This document shows, in pieces, positions 1-8,179 of a DNA stretch of 64,000 nt. The notes under the pieces were generated by a model. It worked only from the letters and a program-made list of their open reading frames with translations, did no database searches and was not told the DNA's origin. The stretch is from assembly GCA_016869215.1 (NCBI GenBank), contig VGEP01000001.1:1-64000 (forward strand), given 5' to 3'. This stretch comes from Alphaproteobacteria bacterium (lineage in GTDB: Bacteria; Pseudomonadota; Alphaproteobacteria; Rhizobiales; Xanthobacteraceae). Both the position numbers and the translations under genes were made by a program. The stretch's first letter is position 1. Each line of letters starts with the position of its first letter.

Positions 1-2
1 GC

Positions 3-110
3 ACCGTCGACGACGTCTGGCGTCACATCGGCAGCCTCGTCACGACCATCGGCTCCCGCGAATGCAGCGCATACTTCGCCAACGCAGGATACGCTTCCGT
101 CAAAACGTGA
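3..110 (+). CDS. IS630-family transposase, C-terminal end only (cut by window start)
   Basis: The window opens inside an open frame that reads for 35 codons and stops with TGA at 108-110. The last residues, ECSAYFANAGYASVKT, match the usual end of IS630-family transposases (an EC...YF..AGY motif just before the stop). The catalytic DDE part would lie to the left, outside the window, so I cannot say whether the element is intact. The stop lies only 6 bases from the end of the convergent RidA gene, leaving almost no room for a terminal inverted repeat. The repeat is therefore either lost or overlaps the ridA 3' end. The family call rests on this short tail only. Confidence 0.6.
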   Translation, partial: TVDDVWRHIGSLVTTIGSRECSAYFANAGYASVKT

Positions 111-116
111 AACGCT

Positions 117-581
117 CTAGTAGGCCTTGACCGCGACCACGCCTTCGATCTCGACCGAAATCTGGTGCGGCAGCGACCCCATTCCGACGGCGGAACGGCC
201 ATGCTTGCCGGCCTCGCCGAACACTTCGACGAACACGTCGGACATGCCGTTGGCGACCTTCGGATGGTCCTTGAAGTCCGGCACGGCGTTGACCATGCAC
301 AGCATCTTGACCACGGCATCGACCCGGTCGAGCGAGCCAAGCGCCATGCGCATCGTCGCCAGAAGCTGCAGACCGACGATGCGGGCGCGGTTGTAGCCCT
401 CCTCCACCGACACCTCGCCGCCGACCTTCCCGGTCAGAAGGTTGCCGTTGGCGTCGCGCGGTCCCTGTCCGGCCAGGAACAGCAGATGGCCGGCCACGCG
501 GTACGGCAGGTAGTTGGCGACCGGCGCCGGCACGTTGGGCAGGATGATGCCGAGTTGCTTCAGGCGGGCTTCTGCGCTCAT
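117..581 (-). CDS. RidA/YjgF family protein
   Basis: A 154-residue protein of the RidA (YjgF/YER057c/UK114) family. These small trimeric cytosolic enzymes hydrolyse reactive enamines and imines released by PLP enzymes. The C-terminal family signature is present: an Arg in HGRSAVG (about residue 129) and the VEIEGVVAV segment (143-151). These correspond to the Arg and Glu that bind the substrate carboxylate in characterised RidA proteins. The family is usually about 130 residues, and the extra length is N-terminal. It lies on the same strand as the liv operon, 87 bases beyond the VapB-like gene, so it may be the last cistron. A role in amino-acid breakdown would fit, but its substrate is unknown. 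It could equally be a RutC-like or other Rid subfamily member. Confidence 0.88.
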   Translation of the reverse strand: MSAEARLKQLGIILPNVPAPVANYLPYRVAGHLLFLAGQGPRDANGNLLTGKVGGEVSVEEGYNRARIVGLQLLATMRMALGSLDRVDAVVKMLCMVNAVPDFKDHPKVANGMSDVFVEVFGEAGKHGRSAVGMGSLPHQISVEIEGVVAVKAY

Positions 582-668
582 GGCGATGTCCTCGTGTTCC
601 TCTTGGGGATGGTTTGCGGCGTTCCTGGAAAAGCGATTGTGGCACGCCCCGGCCGGGACCCGGAATGC

Positions 669-866
669 CTACGGCTTGGGCCGGGTCTGCGCGCCGGGCG
701 TGTCTCCGGCGATCGGCGAGGTCTGCCGACGCGCATCCTCGCGCTCGATCAGGGCGCGCAGGGCCTCGTGGATCACCTCGGACTTGTCGCCGATGCCGGT
801 GAGCTTCTGCGCGCGCGAGAGCAGTTCGAGGTCCACAGCCAGATTGGTCCGCGTGGTGACTGCCAT
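669..866 (-). CDS. VapB-like ribbon-helix-helix antitoxin, no toxin partner seen
   Basis: A 65-residue protein beginning MAVTTRTNLAVDLELLSRAQ. The pattern RTNLA-D-ELL--A followed by SEVIHEALRALIERE is typical of the type II VapB antitoxin family, with a ribbon-helix-helix DNA-binding N-terminus. Its ATG shares a base with the livM stop (TGATG on the minus strand), so translation is probably coupled to livM. No VapC PIN-domain toxin follows: the next gene is RidA after 87 bases. The tail after residue 48 is Pro- and Thr-rich and unlike a toxin-binding helix, so the protein may have become a stand-alone regulator of this operon. The family call is good; the function is inferred. Confidence 0.72.
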   Translation of the reverse strand: MAVTTRTNLAVDLELLSRAQKLTGIGDKSEVIHEALRALIEREDARRQTSPIAGDTPGAQTRPKP

Positions 867-1834
867 CAGAGCCTGATCCGAAGATAGTGCGCCAATTCGC
901 CGACGACGCCGCGGCGGAACAATAGCACACAAAGGACGAAGATGATGCCCTGGATCACGAGCACCCATTGCCCCACCTGGGCGAGGTAATTCTGCATCGC
1001 CACGACGATAAATGCGCCCGCGACCGGCCCGAACACGGTGCCGAGGCCCCCGACCAGCGCCATCAGCACCACCTCGCCGGACATCGGCCAATCCACATCG
1101 GTGAGCGAGGCAAGCTGGAACACGATGGCCTTGGTCGCCCCCGCGACGCCGGCGAAGGTTGCCGAGAGCACGAAGGCCATGAGCTTGTAGCGGTCGGTCT
1201 TGTAGCCGAGCGAGATCGCGCGCTGCTCGTTCTCGCGGATCGCTTTGAGCACCTCGCCGAACGGCGAGTTGATGATGCGGTAGATCAGGAGGAAACAGGC
1301 GAGGAAGATGGTCAGGACCGCGATGTACATGGTCATCTGGTCGCGCAGGTCGAACAGGCCGAAAAGCCAGCCGCGCGGCACCGACTGGATGCCGTCCTCG
1401 CCGCCGGTGAACGGCGCCTGCACGGCGAAGAAGTACATCATCTGCGCCAGCGCCAGCGTGATCATCGCGAAGTAGATGCCCTGACGGCGGATCGCAATCG
1501 AGCCCGCGATCAGGCCGAGCACGGCCGCGGTCGCGGCCCCGGTCAGGATCGCGAATTCCGGCGGGAAGCCCCAGGCCTTGGCGGCATAGGCGCTGAGATA
1601 GCTCGCCCAGCCGAAGTAGAGCGCGTGGCCGAACGACAAGAGCCCGACATAGCCGAGCAGCAGATTGAACGCGCAGGCGAACAGCGCAAAGCACAGCGCC
1701 TTCATCAGGAACAGCGGATAGATGAACAGCGGCGCGATGGCGAAGAAGCCGACCATCACCACGAAGGCGATGACATGACTCCAGGACTGCCCTTGCCGGC
1801 CCGCGGCGGCGATCGGGGCTGAGGTCACGGCCAT
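866..1834 (-). CDS. livM: Branched-chain amino acid ABC transporter permease LivM
   Basis: A 322-residue inner-membrane permease with about ten hydrophobic segments. Family features are the GLLSFGHALYFG segment (about residues 63-74), GIYFAMITLALAQMMYF (about 118-134), and the cytoplasmic loop RAISLGYKTDRYKLMAF, which contacts the ATPase subunits. It pairs with LivH and works with LivG, LivF and a periplasmic binding protein to import leucine-type or related amino acids. Many such systems in this group of bacteria import aromatic acids or amides, so the substrate is open. It starts one base after the livH stop and ends in the start codon of the VapB-like gene. Confidence 0.93.
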   Translation of the reverse strand: MAVTSAPIAAAGRQGQSWSHVIAFVVMVGFFAIAPLFIYPLFLMKALCFALFACAFNLLLGYVGLLSFGHALYFGWASYLSAYAAKAWGFPPEFAILTGAATAAVLGLIAGSIAIRRQGIYFAMITLALAQMMYFFAVQAPFTGGEDGIQSVPRGWLFGLFDLRDQMTMYIAVLTIFLACFLLIYRIINSPFGEVLKAIRENEQRAISLGYKTDRYKLMAFVLSATFAGVAGATKAIVFQLASLTDVDWPMSGEVVLMALVGGLGTVFGPVAGAFIVVAMQNYLAQVGQWVLVIQGIIFVLCVLLFRRGVVGELAHYLRIRL

Positions 1835-1835
1835 C

Positions 1836-2747
1836 TCACGCCCTCCGCCCGAACAGGCCGGCCGGCCGGATCAGCAGCACGATGGCCATGATGATGAAGA
1901 TCACGGTGTTGGACGCTTCCGGGAAGAACACCTTGGTCAGACCTTCGATGAGGCCGAGGCCGAAGCCGGTGACGATCGCGCCCATGATCGAGCCCATGCC
2001 GCCGATCACGACCACCGCGAACACCACGATGATCAGGTGCGAGCCCATCTGCGGGCTGACGCTGTAGATCGGAGCGGCCATCACGCCCGCAAGCGCGGCG
2101 AGTCCCACGCCGAAGCCGTAGGTCAGCGTGATCATGCGCGGCACGTTGATGCCGAAGGCGCGCACCAGCGTCGGGTTCTCGGTCGCCGCGCGGAGATACG
2201 AACCGAGCTTGGTGCGCTCGATCACGTACCAGGTGATAAGGCAGACCGCGAGCGAGAACACGATCACCCAGGCGCGATAGTTCGGCAGAAACATAAAGCC
2301 GAGGTTCTGACCGCCCTGGAGCTGGTCGGGCACCCGGTACGGCAAGCCCGACGAGCCGAACTGGTTGCGGAACAGGCCTTCGACGATCAGCGCCAGCCCG
2401 AAGGTCAGCAACAGGCCGTAGAGGTGATCGAGCTTGTAGAGCCACTGCAGGAACAGCCGTTCGAGCAGCACGCCGAAGGCGCCGACCGCGATCGGCGCGA
2501 TCACCAGCGCGTACCAGTAGTTCAGGCCGACGTATTGCAGCAGGAAGAACGCCACGAACGCGCCCATCATGTACTGGGCGCCGTGCGCGAAATTGATGAT
2601 GTTGAGCATGCCGAAGATCACGGCGAGCCCGAGGCTGAGCAGCGCATAGAACGAGCCGTTGATCAGGCCGATCAACAGCTGTCCGAACAGCGCCTGCGAA
2701 ACGATGCAGCGCGCGCCCAGGAATTCGGGGAAGCAGATTTCGAACAT
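1836..2747 (-). CDS. livH: Branched-chain amino acid ABC transporter permease LivH
   Basis: A 303-residue integral membrane permease. The start at MFEICFPEFLG was chosen because the longer frame reads through the palindromic repeat at 2768-2924, which gives a nonsense leader. Family landmarks are GLAVIFGMLNIINFAHGAQ, the loop RAATENPTLVRAFGINVPR that docks the ATPase, and the closing LLIRPAGLFG. It forms the membrane channel together with LivM, whose gene follows after one base. A stretch with two strong hairpins separates it from the binding-protein gene upstream. That could reduce expression of the permeases relative to the binding protein, a common arrangement in ABC importers. Confidence 0.93.
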   Translation of the reverse strand: MFEICFPEFLGARCIVSQALFGQLLIGLINGSFYALLSLGLAVIFGMLNIINFAHGAQYMMGAFVAFFLLQYVGLNYWYALVIAPIAVGAFGVLLERLFLQWLYKLDHLYGLLLTFGLALIVEGLFRNQFGSSGLPYRVPDQLQGGQNLGFMFLPNYRAWVIVFSLAVCLITWYVIERTKLGSYLRAATENPTLVRAFGINVPRMITLTYGFGVGLAALAGVMAAPIYSVSPQMGSHLIIVVFAVVVIGGMGSIMGAIVTGFGLGLIEGLTKVFFPEASNTVIFIIMAIVLLIRPAGLFGRRA

Positions 2748-2767
2748 GCGCGGGGAGCCCCTCCACT

Positions 2768-2924
2768 CCCTCTCCCCGCCTGCGGGGAGAGGGTCGGGGT
2801 GAGGGGGAATCTCGACAAGATCAGACTTGCGGAAACGCCCCCTCACCCGACCGCCCATAGCGCGTCTAAGACGCGCGTAAACGCGCTGGTGGACGGTCGA
2901 CCTCTCCCCGCATGCGGGGAGAGG
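2768..2924. repeat. Interspersed palindromic repeat pair between livK and livH
   Basis: Two near-perfect palindromes bracket this stretch. At 2768-2793 the arms are ccctctccccgc and gcggggagaggg; at 2901-2924 they are cctctccccgc and gcggggagagg. Between them lies a smaller nested palindrome around 2858-2886 (agcgcgt...acgcgct). The 'ctctccccgc/gcggggag' block preceded by 'ccctcacccgac' is a form I recognise as widely dispersed between genes in Bradyrhizobium-type genomes. Because it sits inside an operon it may act as an mRNA stabiliser or partial terminator. That role is inference. Confidence 0.75.
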
Positions 2925-2937
2925 TATCAACCGTGCC

Positions 2938-4149
2938 TTAGCCGCTGACCAGCGGGCAGCCGCCGTCCTTGATCGGACGGAAGGCTTCCTCGGTCGGGAT
3001 CGTGGCGCGCAGCTTGTAGAGGTCCCACGGGCCCTTGGATTCGGCGGGCTTCTTGACCTCGAACAGGTACATCGGGTGGATCTTGCGGCCGTCGGCGCGC
3101 ACGGTGCCCTTGCCGAACAGCGGGTCTTGCGTGGGCATCGACTTCATCTTGGCGACCACCGCCTTGCCGTCGGCGTCGCTCTTCAGCTCCGAGACCGCCT
3201 TCAGATAGTGCGTGACCGCCGAATAGACGCCGGCGTGGATCATGCTCGGATAGATGCCGCGGTTACGCGCCGCGAACTTCTTGGCGAACTCGCGGTTGGC
3301 GTCGTTGAGGTCCCAGTACCACGCTTCGGTGAAGATCAGGCCTTGCGCGGTCTGCAGTCCGAGCGACTTGACGTCGCTGATGAAGATCAGCAGCGCGGCG
3401 AGGTTCTGTCCGGCCTTGGTGATGCCGAACTCGGACGCCTGCTTGATCGCGTTGGTGGTGTCGGCGCCGGCGTTGGCGAGCCCGATGATCTGGGCCTTGG
3501 ACGACTGCGCCTGCAGGAGGAACGACGAGAAATCGGTCGCCGGGAACGGATGGCGCACGCGGCCCACGACCTTGCCGCCGTTCTTCTCGACCACCGCGGC
3601 CGTGTCGCGCTCCAGCGCGTGGCCGAAGGCGTAGTCGGCGGTGAGGAAGAACCAGCTCTTGCCGCCGGTCTTGACGATGGCGTTTCCGGTGCCGTTTGCC
3701 AGCGCCCAGGTGTCGTAGGTCCAGTGGATGGTGTTGGGCGAGCAGGCCTTGCCGGTGAGGTCGGAGGCCGCGGCGCCGGACACCAGGAACACCTTGTTCT
3801 TGTCCTTGACGATCTGGTTGACCGCGAGCGCGACCGACGAGGTCGGCACGTCGACGATCACATCGACCTTGTCGCGGTCGATCCACTGCCGCACCACGTT
3901 GGACCCGACGTCAGGCTTGTTCTGGTGATCGGCGCCGACGATCTCGACCTTCAGGCCCTTGGCGGCCGCGCCGAAATCCTCGACCGCCATCTGCGCGGCC
4001 ACGACCGAGCCGGGGCCGGTCAGGTCGGCGTAGGTGCCGGACATGTCGTTCATGACGCCGATCTTGATGACGCCGTCGCTCATCTGCGCCTGCGCCGTTC
4101 CACACGCCAAGACGGCGGCGAGAGCGGCCAAACTCACAATACGCTTCAT
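2938..4149 (-). CDS. Branched-chain amino acid-type ABC transporter substrate-binding protein
   Basis: A 403-residue periplasmic binding protein. A Sec signal peptide is clear (MKRIVSLAALAAVLACGTAQA, cleavage before Q22 or nearby). The mature part starts with SDGVIKIGVMNDMSGTYADL, the usual first strand of LivK-type Leu/Ile/Val-binding folds. The segment KTGGKSWFFLTADYAFG and the end KAVVAKMKSMPTQDPLFGKG are typical of the Peripla_BP_6 family variant found beside catabolic genes in soil bacteria. It lies between livF and livH in one minus-strand operon and delivers the ligand to LivHM. The ligand cannot be told from sequence: an amino acid, a urea or amide, or an aromatic acid are all possible. 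Confidence 0.92.
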   Translation of the reverse strand: MKRIVSLAALAAVLACGTAQAQMSDGVIKIGVMNDMSGTYADLTGPGSVVAAQMAVEDFGAAAKGLKVEIVGADHQNKPDVGSNVVRQWIDRDKVDVIVDVPTSSVALAVNQIVKDKNKVFLVSGAAASDLTGKACSPNTIHWTYDTWALANGTGNAIVKTGGKSWFFLTADYAFGHALERDTAAVVEKNGGKVVGRVRHPFPATDFSSFLLQAQSSKAQIIGLANAGADTTNAIKQASEFGITKAGQNLAALLIFISDVKSLGLQTAQGLIFTEAWYWDLNDANREFAKKFAARNRGIYPSMIHAGVYSAVTHYLKAVSELKSDADGKAVVAKMKSMPTQDPLFGKGTVRADGRKIHPMYLFEVKKPAESKGPWDLYKLRATIPTEEAFRPIKDGGCPLVSG

Positions 4150-4188
4150 GGACTGTTCTCCCTTGCTGTGCCCTTCGGCACCTGTCAG

Positions 4189-4905
4189 TCACAATCCGAG
4201 GTACTCGTGCAGTGTTTCGAGCTTCTGGTCCAATTCCGAGTTCGCAAAGCCTTCGACCACGCGGCCGTGCTCCATCACATAATAGCGGTCGGCGACTGTG
4301 GATGCGAACCGGAAGTTCTGCTCCACCAGGAGGATCGTGAAGCCCTGTTCCTTCAGGGTCCTGATGGTCTTGCCGATCTGCTGGATGATGACGGGCGCAA
4401 GGCCCTCGGTCGGCTCGTCGAGCAGCAGCAGCCGCGCTCCGGTGCGCAAAATCCGGGCAATCGCCAGCATCTGCTGCTCGCCGCCGGAAAGCTTGGTGCC
4501 CTGGCTTGAGCCAAGCCGCTCTTTCAGGTTCGGGAACAGGTCGAAGATGCGGTCGAGCGGCAGGCCGCCGGGCTTGACCTGCGGCGGCAGCAGCAAATTT
4601 TCCTTCACGTCGAGGCTCGCGAAGATGCCGCGCTCCTCCGGGCAGAACGCGATCCCCGCGCGCGCGATCTCGTTGGAGGCGCTGCCGATCAGTTCGCGGC
4701 CTTCGAAACGGACCGAACCCGCGCGCCGCGGCACGATGCCCATGATCGATTTCATCGTGGTGGTCTTGCCCGCACCGTTGCGGCCGAGCAGCGTCACCAC
4801 CTCGCCCTGATGCACATCGAAGGTCACGCCGTGCAGGATGTGCGACTCGCCGTACCAGGCCTGCAGGTCCCTGACCGAAAGAAGGGGGGCGCGAACGTCA
4901 AGCAT
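4189..4905 (-). CDS. livF: Branched-chain amino acid ABC transporter ATP-binding protein LivF
   Basis: A 238-residue cytosolic ATPase. Walker A is GRNGAGKTT (about residues 39-47), the ABC signature is LSGGEQQMLAIAR (about 138-150) and Walker B is LLLLDEPTEGLAP, followed by the H-loop region. It overlaps the upstream livG by 8 bases, so the two ATPases are probably made in equal amounts. It pairs with LivG to power import through LivHM. All catalytic motifs are intact. Confidence 0.94.
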   Translation of the reverse strand: MLDVRAPLLSVRDLQAWYGESHILHGVTFDVHQGEVVTLLGRNGAGKTTTMKSIMGIVPRRAGSVRFEGRELIGSASNEIARAGIAFCPEERGIFASLDVKENLLLPPQVKPGGLPLDRIFDLFPNLKERLGSSQGTKLSGGEQQMLAIARILRTGARLLLLDEPTEGLAPVIIQQIGKTIRTLKEQGFTILLVEQNFRFASTVADRYYVMEHGRVVEGFANSELDQKLETLHEYLGL

Positions 4906-5650
4906 GGCCGGTCCCCATGTAGGCCTCGCGCACCTCGGGATTGTTCGACACGGTCTGGTAGTCGCCCTCCGTCAAAACCCGGCCGCGAGTCAGCACGGTG
5001 ATGCGCTGGCAAAGGTTCTCCACCACGCTCAGATTGTGCTCGACCATCAGGATCGTGCGATTGGCGGAGACCGACTTGATCAGCGCGGCGATGCGCGCAA
5101 CGTCCTCGTGGCCCATTCCCGCCGTCGGCTCGTCGAGCAGCAGCATCTCCGGATCGAGCGCGAGCGTGGTCGCGATCTCGAGCGCGCGTTTGCGCCCATA
5201 CGGCAGTTCGACCGCGGCGACATGCACCACGTCCGACAGTCCCACGTCGGCGACGAGCTTCAACGCGCGCTCGTTGAACTGGTCGAGCACGCGCTTTGAG
5301 CGCCAGAAGTCGAACGAAGCGCCACGCCGGCGCTGCAGCGCGATGCGCACGTTCTCCAGCACCGTCAGGTGCGGAAACACCGCCGAGATCTGAAACGAGC
5401 GGACGATGCCGAGCTGCGCCACGTCCGCTGGCGCAAGCGCGGTAATGTCGCGGCCTTTGAACACGATGCGTCCCTGCGTCGGCTGCAGGAACTTGGTGAG
5501 CAGGTTGAAGCAGGTGGTCTTGCCGGCGCCATTCGGCCCGATCAGCGCATGAATGGTGCCGCGCTCGACACGCAGGTTGACGTTCGCGACCGCGACGAAA
5601 CCGGCGAACTCCTTGGTCAGATTCTCGGTTGCGAGGATGGTCTCGCTCAT
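4898..5650 (-). CDS. livG: Branched-chain amino acid ABC transporter ATP-binding protein LivG
   Basis: A 250-residue ATPase, first gene of the liv operon. The start at MSETILATENLTKEF was chosen because this is where homology to the family begins; the frame continues 23 codons upstream without a recognisable sequence. Walker A is GPNGAGKTTCFNLL. The signature is the variant LPYGRKRALEIATTLA and Walker B is LLLDEPTAGMGHEDV. This degenerate signature is usual in one LivG subfamily and does not imply inactivity. The promoter should lie in 5651-5776. I saw no obvious regulator gene beside the operon. Confidence 0.93.
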   Translation of the reverse strand: MSETILATENLTKEFAGFVAVANVNLRVERGTIHALIGPNGAGKTTCFNLLTKFLQPTQGRIVFKGRDITALAPADVAQLGIVRSFQISAVFPHLTVLENVRIALQRRRGASFDFWRSKRVLDQFNERALKLVADVGLSDVVHVAAVELPYGRKRALEIATTLALDPEMLLLDEPTAGMGHEDVARIAALIKSVSANRTILMVEHNLSVVENLCQRITVLTRGRVLTEGDYQTVSNNPEVREAYMGTGHA

Positions 5651-5776
5651 CCGACGTTCCCCTCGACGCCCCGGCCGCAGACGTTGGCGCGTCCCCGCGC
5701 CACCCGCATTCTGACCCATTTAGGAGGGCTTTCCGGGAGCCGTCCAGACCCCAAAAGGGCCGATAGCCGGCACGGC

Positions 5777-5816
5777 AAAAAAAGCACCCGCCCGGATGGG
5801 GGACCATCCGGGCGGG
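5777..5816 (-). terminator. Strong intrinsic terminator downstream of the small exported protein gene
   Basis: A perfect 13-bp stem (cccgcccggatgg at 5787-5799 and its complement at 5804-5816) with a 4-base loop. On the minus strand it is followed by seven T residues (complement of 5777-5783). It lies 62 bases beyond the stop of the 5879-6142 gene, so it ends that transcript. It also insulates the liv operon, which starts at 5650. Confidence 0.9.
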
Positions 5817-5878
5817 CCTTAGAGACCGACGCGAGGGGAAGGCGGGGGGCGTGCGCGCCGGTCGCAGCTCGTGAAGGC

Positions 5879-6142
5879 TTAGTCGTGGTAGCAGACGCGC
5901 GCCCGGCCGACGTAGAAGCCGAAGTCGTTGTACTGGCGGACCATGCGGCAGCGGCGATAACCGTCGTAGTAGTAGGGGTAAGCGTGCGCGTGAGCGATGG
6001 CGGAGCCGATCGCCACACCGCCGATCACGCCGGCGGCCACCAGACCCCACTTCGGCTTCGCCTGCGCCTCGGCGGACGGCAGCGCGAGCGCGGTGGCGAG
6101 CGTGAGAACGGCGAGTGCACCCGTGAGCTTGGACTTGGTCAT
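5879..6142 (-). CDS. Small exported Gly/Tyr-rich protein of unknown function
   Basis: An 87-residue protein. The ATG at 6142 is preceded by a good ribosome site (GGGAG), so I prefer it to the longer frame starting at 6241. A signal peptide is visible (MTKSKLTGALAVLTLATALA, ending near AEAQA). The mature part has a short glycine-rich hydrophobic stretch (WGLVAAGVIGGVAIGSAIAH), then a Tyr/Arg/His-rich tail with YPYYYDGYRRCR and a final Cys. Such small proteins are frequent in the Hyphomicrobiales and are envelope-associated, but none I know has a defined role. It lies downstream of the sigma/anti-sigma/protease block on the same strand and has its own terminator. Confidence 0.72.
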   Translation of the reverse strand: MTKSKLTGALAVLTLATALALPSAEAQAKPKWGLVAAGVIGGVAIGSAIAHAHAYPYYYDGYRRCRMVRQYNDFGFYVGRARVCYHD

Positions 6143-6384
6143 GACTGTCTCCCTCTGGGATCGTTCGTTGGGGGACCGGAATGGCCCTCTCATGCCCATT
6201 AGTCGGGAGGGGGTGCGAACAGGTTCAAAGCCGATTTTCAATGTGTTGATTCATTTCGCGGCCGAAACGAAGATTCCCGACCGCTTTCAAGCGCGCGTTA
6301 ACCGTGCGCGTTAAGCACGGCGCGCACGGCACAAGGTCCCGTTCGCGACTGCAGACAGGAATTCGCACCTGAATGAAGCGCGCG

Positions 6385-8088
6385 CTATTGCGCCGATGCC
6401 GGTTGCTGCACCGACTGCTGCGCAGCCGCAGCGTCGCTTTCGAGCGACAGGATTGAGCTATAGGCGTCGACGAGGCCGGCGCCGAACTGGTCGTCCTTGC
6501 CGCGCGGACCGAGATCCTTCGCGTTCGACAACAACACCTTGCGCACGGCATCCGGCGTCAGGTCGGGCTTGCGCTCCAGGATCAGCGCAGCGATGCCGCT
6601 GACATGCGCGGCGGCAAACGACGTGCCGGACGTCAGCTGATAGTCGGCGTTGGGCGCCGGCAGCAGGATGTCGACGCCGGGCGCGGCCACCGCGATGTGC
6701 CGGCCGCGGTTGGCCGCCTTGAACAGATTGTCCTTGGCGTCGGTCGCCGACACCGCGATCACGTTCGGATCGGCGGCCGGATATTGCGGCGGCGACTTCG
6801 GCCCGAAATTGCCCGAGGCCGCGATCAGCACCGCGCCCTTGGCGCGCGCGGCCGCAAGATGCCGGGACAGCGCGGGATCGTTCGGACCGGCAAAGCTCAT
6901 GTTGATGACGCGCGCGCCCTTCTCGCTCGCATGGGCCACGCCCTTGAGGATTGCAAACGTCGTGGCCTCGGCGCTGGCGCCCGCCGTTCCGAACGCGCGG
7001 ATCGCGAGGATACGCGCCCGCGGCGCGACGCCCATCAGCTTGGCGTGCGCGGCGATGGCGCCCGCTATCGCGGTGCCGTGTGCATGCGGCGGCTCACCCG
7101 AGCCGAGCGCATCGTAGGTGCCCGCGATGACGCCTGCGATCTCCGGGTGACCGGCATCGACGCCGGAATCGATCACCGCGACCAGGACGCGGTCGCCGGT
7201 CGCAAGGCCGTGCGCTTCGGGAACGCGGAGCTTGGCAAGCGTGTACTGCGCCGGATCGCCGCCGGCGGGACGCGCGCCGGCGGACGCCACAACGGGCGTC
7301 GCCCGCGGTCGTGCCTGAGGCAACGGAACGAAGTTCGCGCCCTGGTGCCGACCGGTATGCTGGCCGGCGCGGTAGATGTAGTTCGGCTGGCCCGACTGCA
7401 CTCCGCCTTCGCGCGCGAGCGCGCGAAGCACGGTCGGGACGGAGCGGCCGTCGTTGATCCGCAGCCGGAACCAGGTGGTGTTGGTGAGCGGGAAATAGGT
7501 CTGCTCGAGCTGCGTCAGCCGGTGACGCGCTGCGAGTGCCGCGCTCTGCTGCGGCGGCACGTTGCCGGGGAATTCCAGCACCACCTCGTTCTTGACGAAG
7601 CGCTGCTCGTTGGGCGGCGGGAGGTTGATGGCGGCCTGCGGCGCGCCGCCGCCGGGCGGCTGGCCGCGAGATGCGTTGGGCGGAGGCGGCGGGACAGCGC
7701 CGGCTGGCGGCACGGTGGCGATGATCACGCCGGTTGCAACGCCCGGCGTGACGCCTGGCGGGCGGCGCGGCGGCTTGCGTCCGGGATTGCGGGACGGGTT
7801 GTCGGTGTTCGACGCATTGTTTCCCGGCAGGCCGGGACGCTTGAACCTGCCAGGCAGCCCGATGCCGTCCTGGAGGTCATTGGAGATCACGCGCTCCCGA
7901 AGACGCGGCTCGAAGGTGCGGATCGAAGGCGTGTTGTACATCGGCGCGCGCGGCGCCATGCTGGGCCCGCGGATCGTGCTTAATTGCGCTTCCGACGCCG
8001 TCGGCAGCGCCGCGAGCGACATAATCGCGGCTCCCGACGCGATCGAGAGGCGAAGCAGCAAACCCGTTCCAGCGTCAGGCCGGCGCAT
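6385..8088 (-). CDS. Secreted S8 (subtilisin-like) serine protease with propeptide
   Basis: A 567-residue exported protease. A signal peptide covers about residues 1-34 (cleavage after ASEA). Residues 35-160 are low-complexity and Pro/Gly-rich. Residues 165-240 form a propeptide-like domain of inhibitor I9 type (VVLEF ... WFRLRI ... NYIYR). The catalytic domain spans about 285-548: Asp307 in AVIDSGVD, His337 in HAHGTAIAG, the oxyanion Asn427 in AASGNFGP and Ser490 in GTSFAAAHVSG. The triad is complete. In the Ser motif the usual Pro after the Ala residues is Ala. The C-terminus is an Ala/Gln-rich tail with no membrane anchor or autotransporter barrel. It lies 91 bases downstream of the anti-sigma gene and may share its transcript. 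Substrates are unknown. Confidence 0.9.
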   Translation of the reverse strand: MRRPDAGTGLLLRLSIASGAAIMSLAALPTASEAQLSTIRGPSMAPRAPMYNTPSIRTFEPRLRERVISNDLQDGIGLPGRFKRPGLPGNNASNTDNPSRNPGRKPPRRPPGVTPGVATGVIIATVPPAGAVPPPPPNASRGQPPGGGAPQAAINLPPPNEQRFVKNEVVLEFPGNVPPQQSAALAARHRLTQLEQTYFPLTNTTWFRLRINDGRSVPTVLRALAREGGVQSGQPNYIYRAGQHTGRHQGANFVPLPQARPRATPVVASAGARPAGGDPAQYTLAKLRVPEAHGLATGDRVLVAVIDSGVDAGHPEIAGVIAGTYDALGSGEPPHAHGTAIAGAIAAHAKLMGVAPRARILAIRAFGTAGASAEATTFAILKGVAHASEKGARVINMSFAGPNDPALSRHLAAARAKGAVLIAASGNFGPKSPPQYPAADPNVIAVSATDAKDNLFKAANRGRHIAVAAPGVDILLPAPNADYQLTSGTSFAAAHVSGIAALILERKPDLTPDAVRKVLLSNAKDLGPRGKDDQFGAGLVDAYSSILSLESDAAAAQQSVQQPASAQ

Positions 8089-8179
8089 GGTTGGACCTCA
8101 GGGCGATCACGCCGATACAAAAACCTAAGCCGGCAAGGCGACGCCATTGTGGCGTCGCCGGCCGGCGGATGGTTGCCGA

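Noticed and set aside
669-866. Complete VapBC toxin-antitoxin system
   Set aside because: No PIN-domain toxin frame lies on either side; only the antitoxin-like gene is supported.
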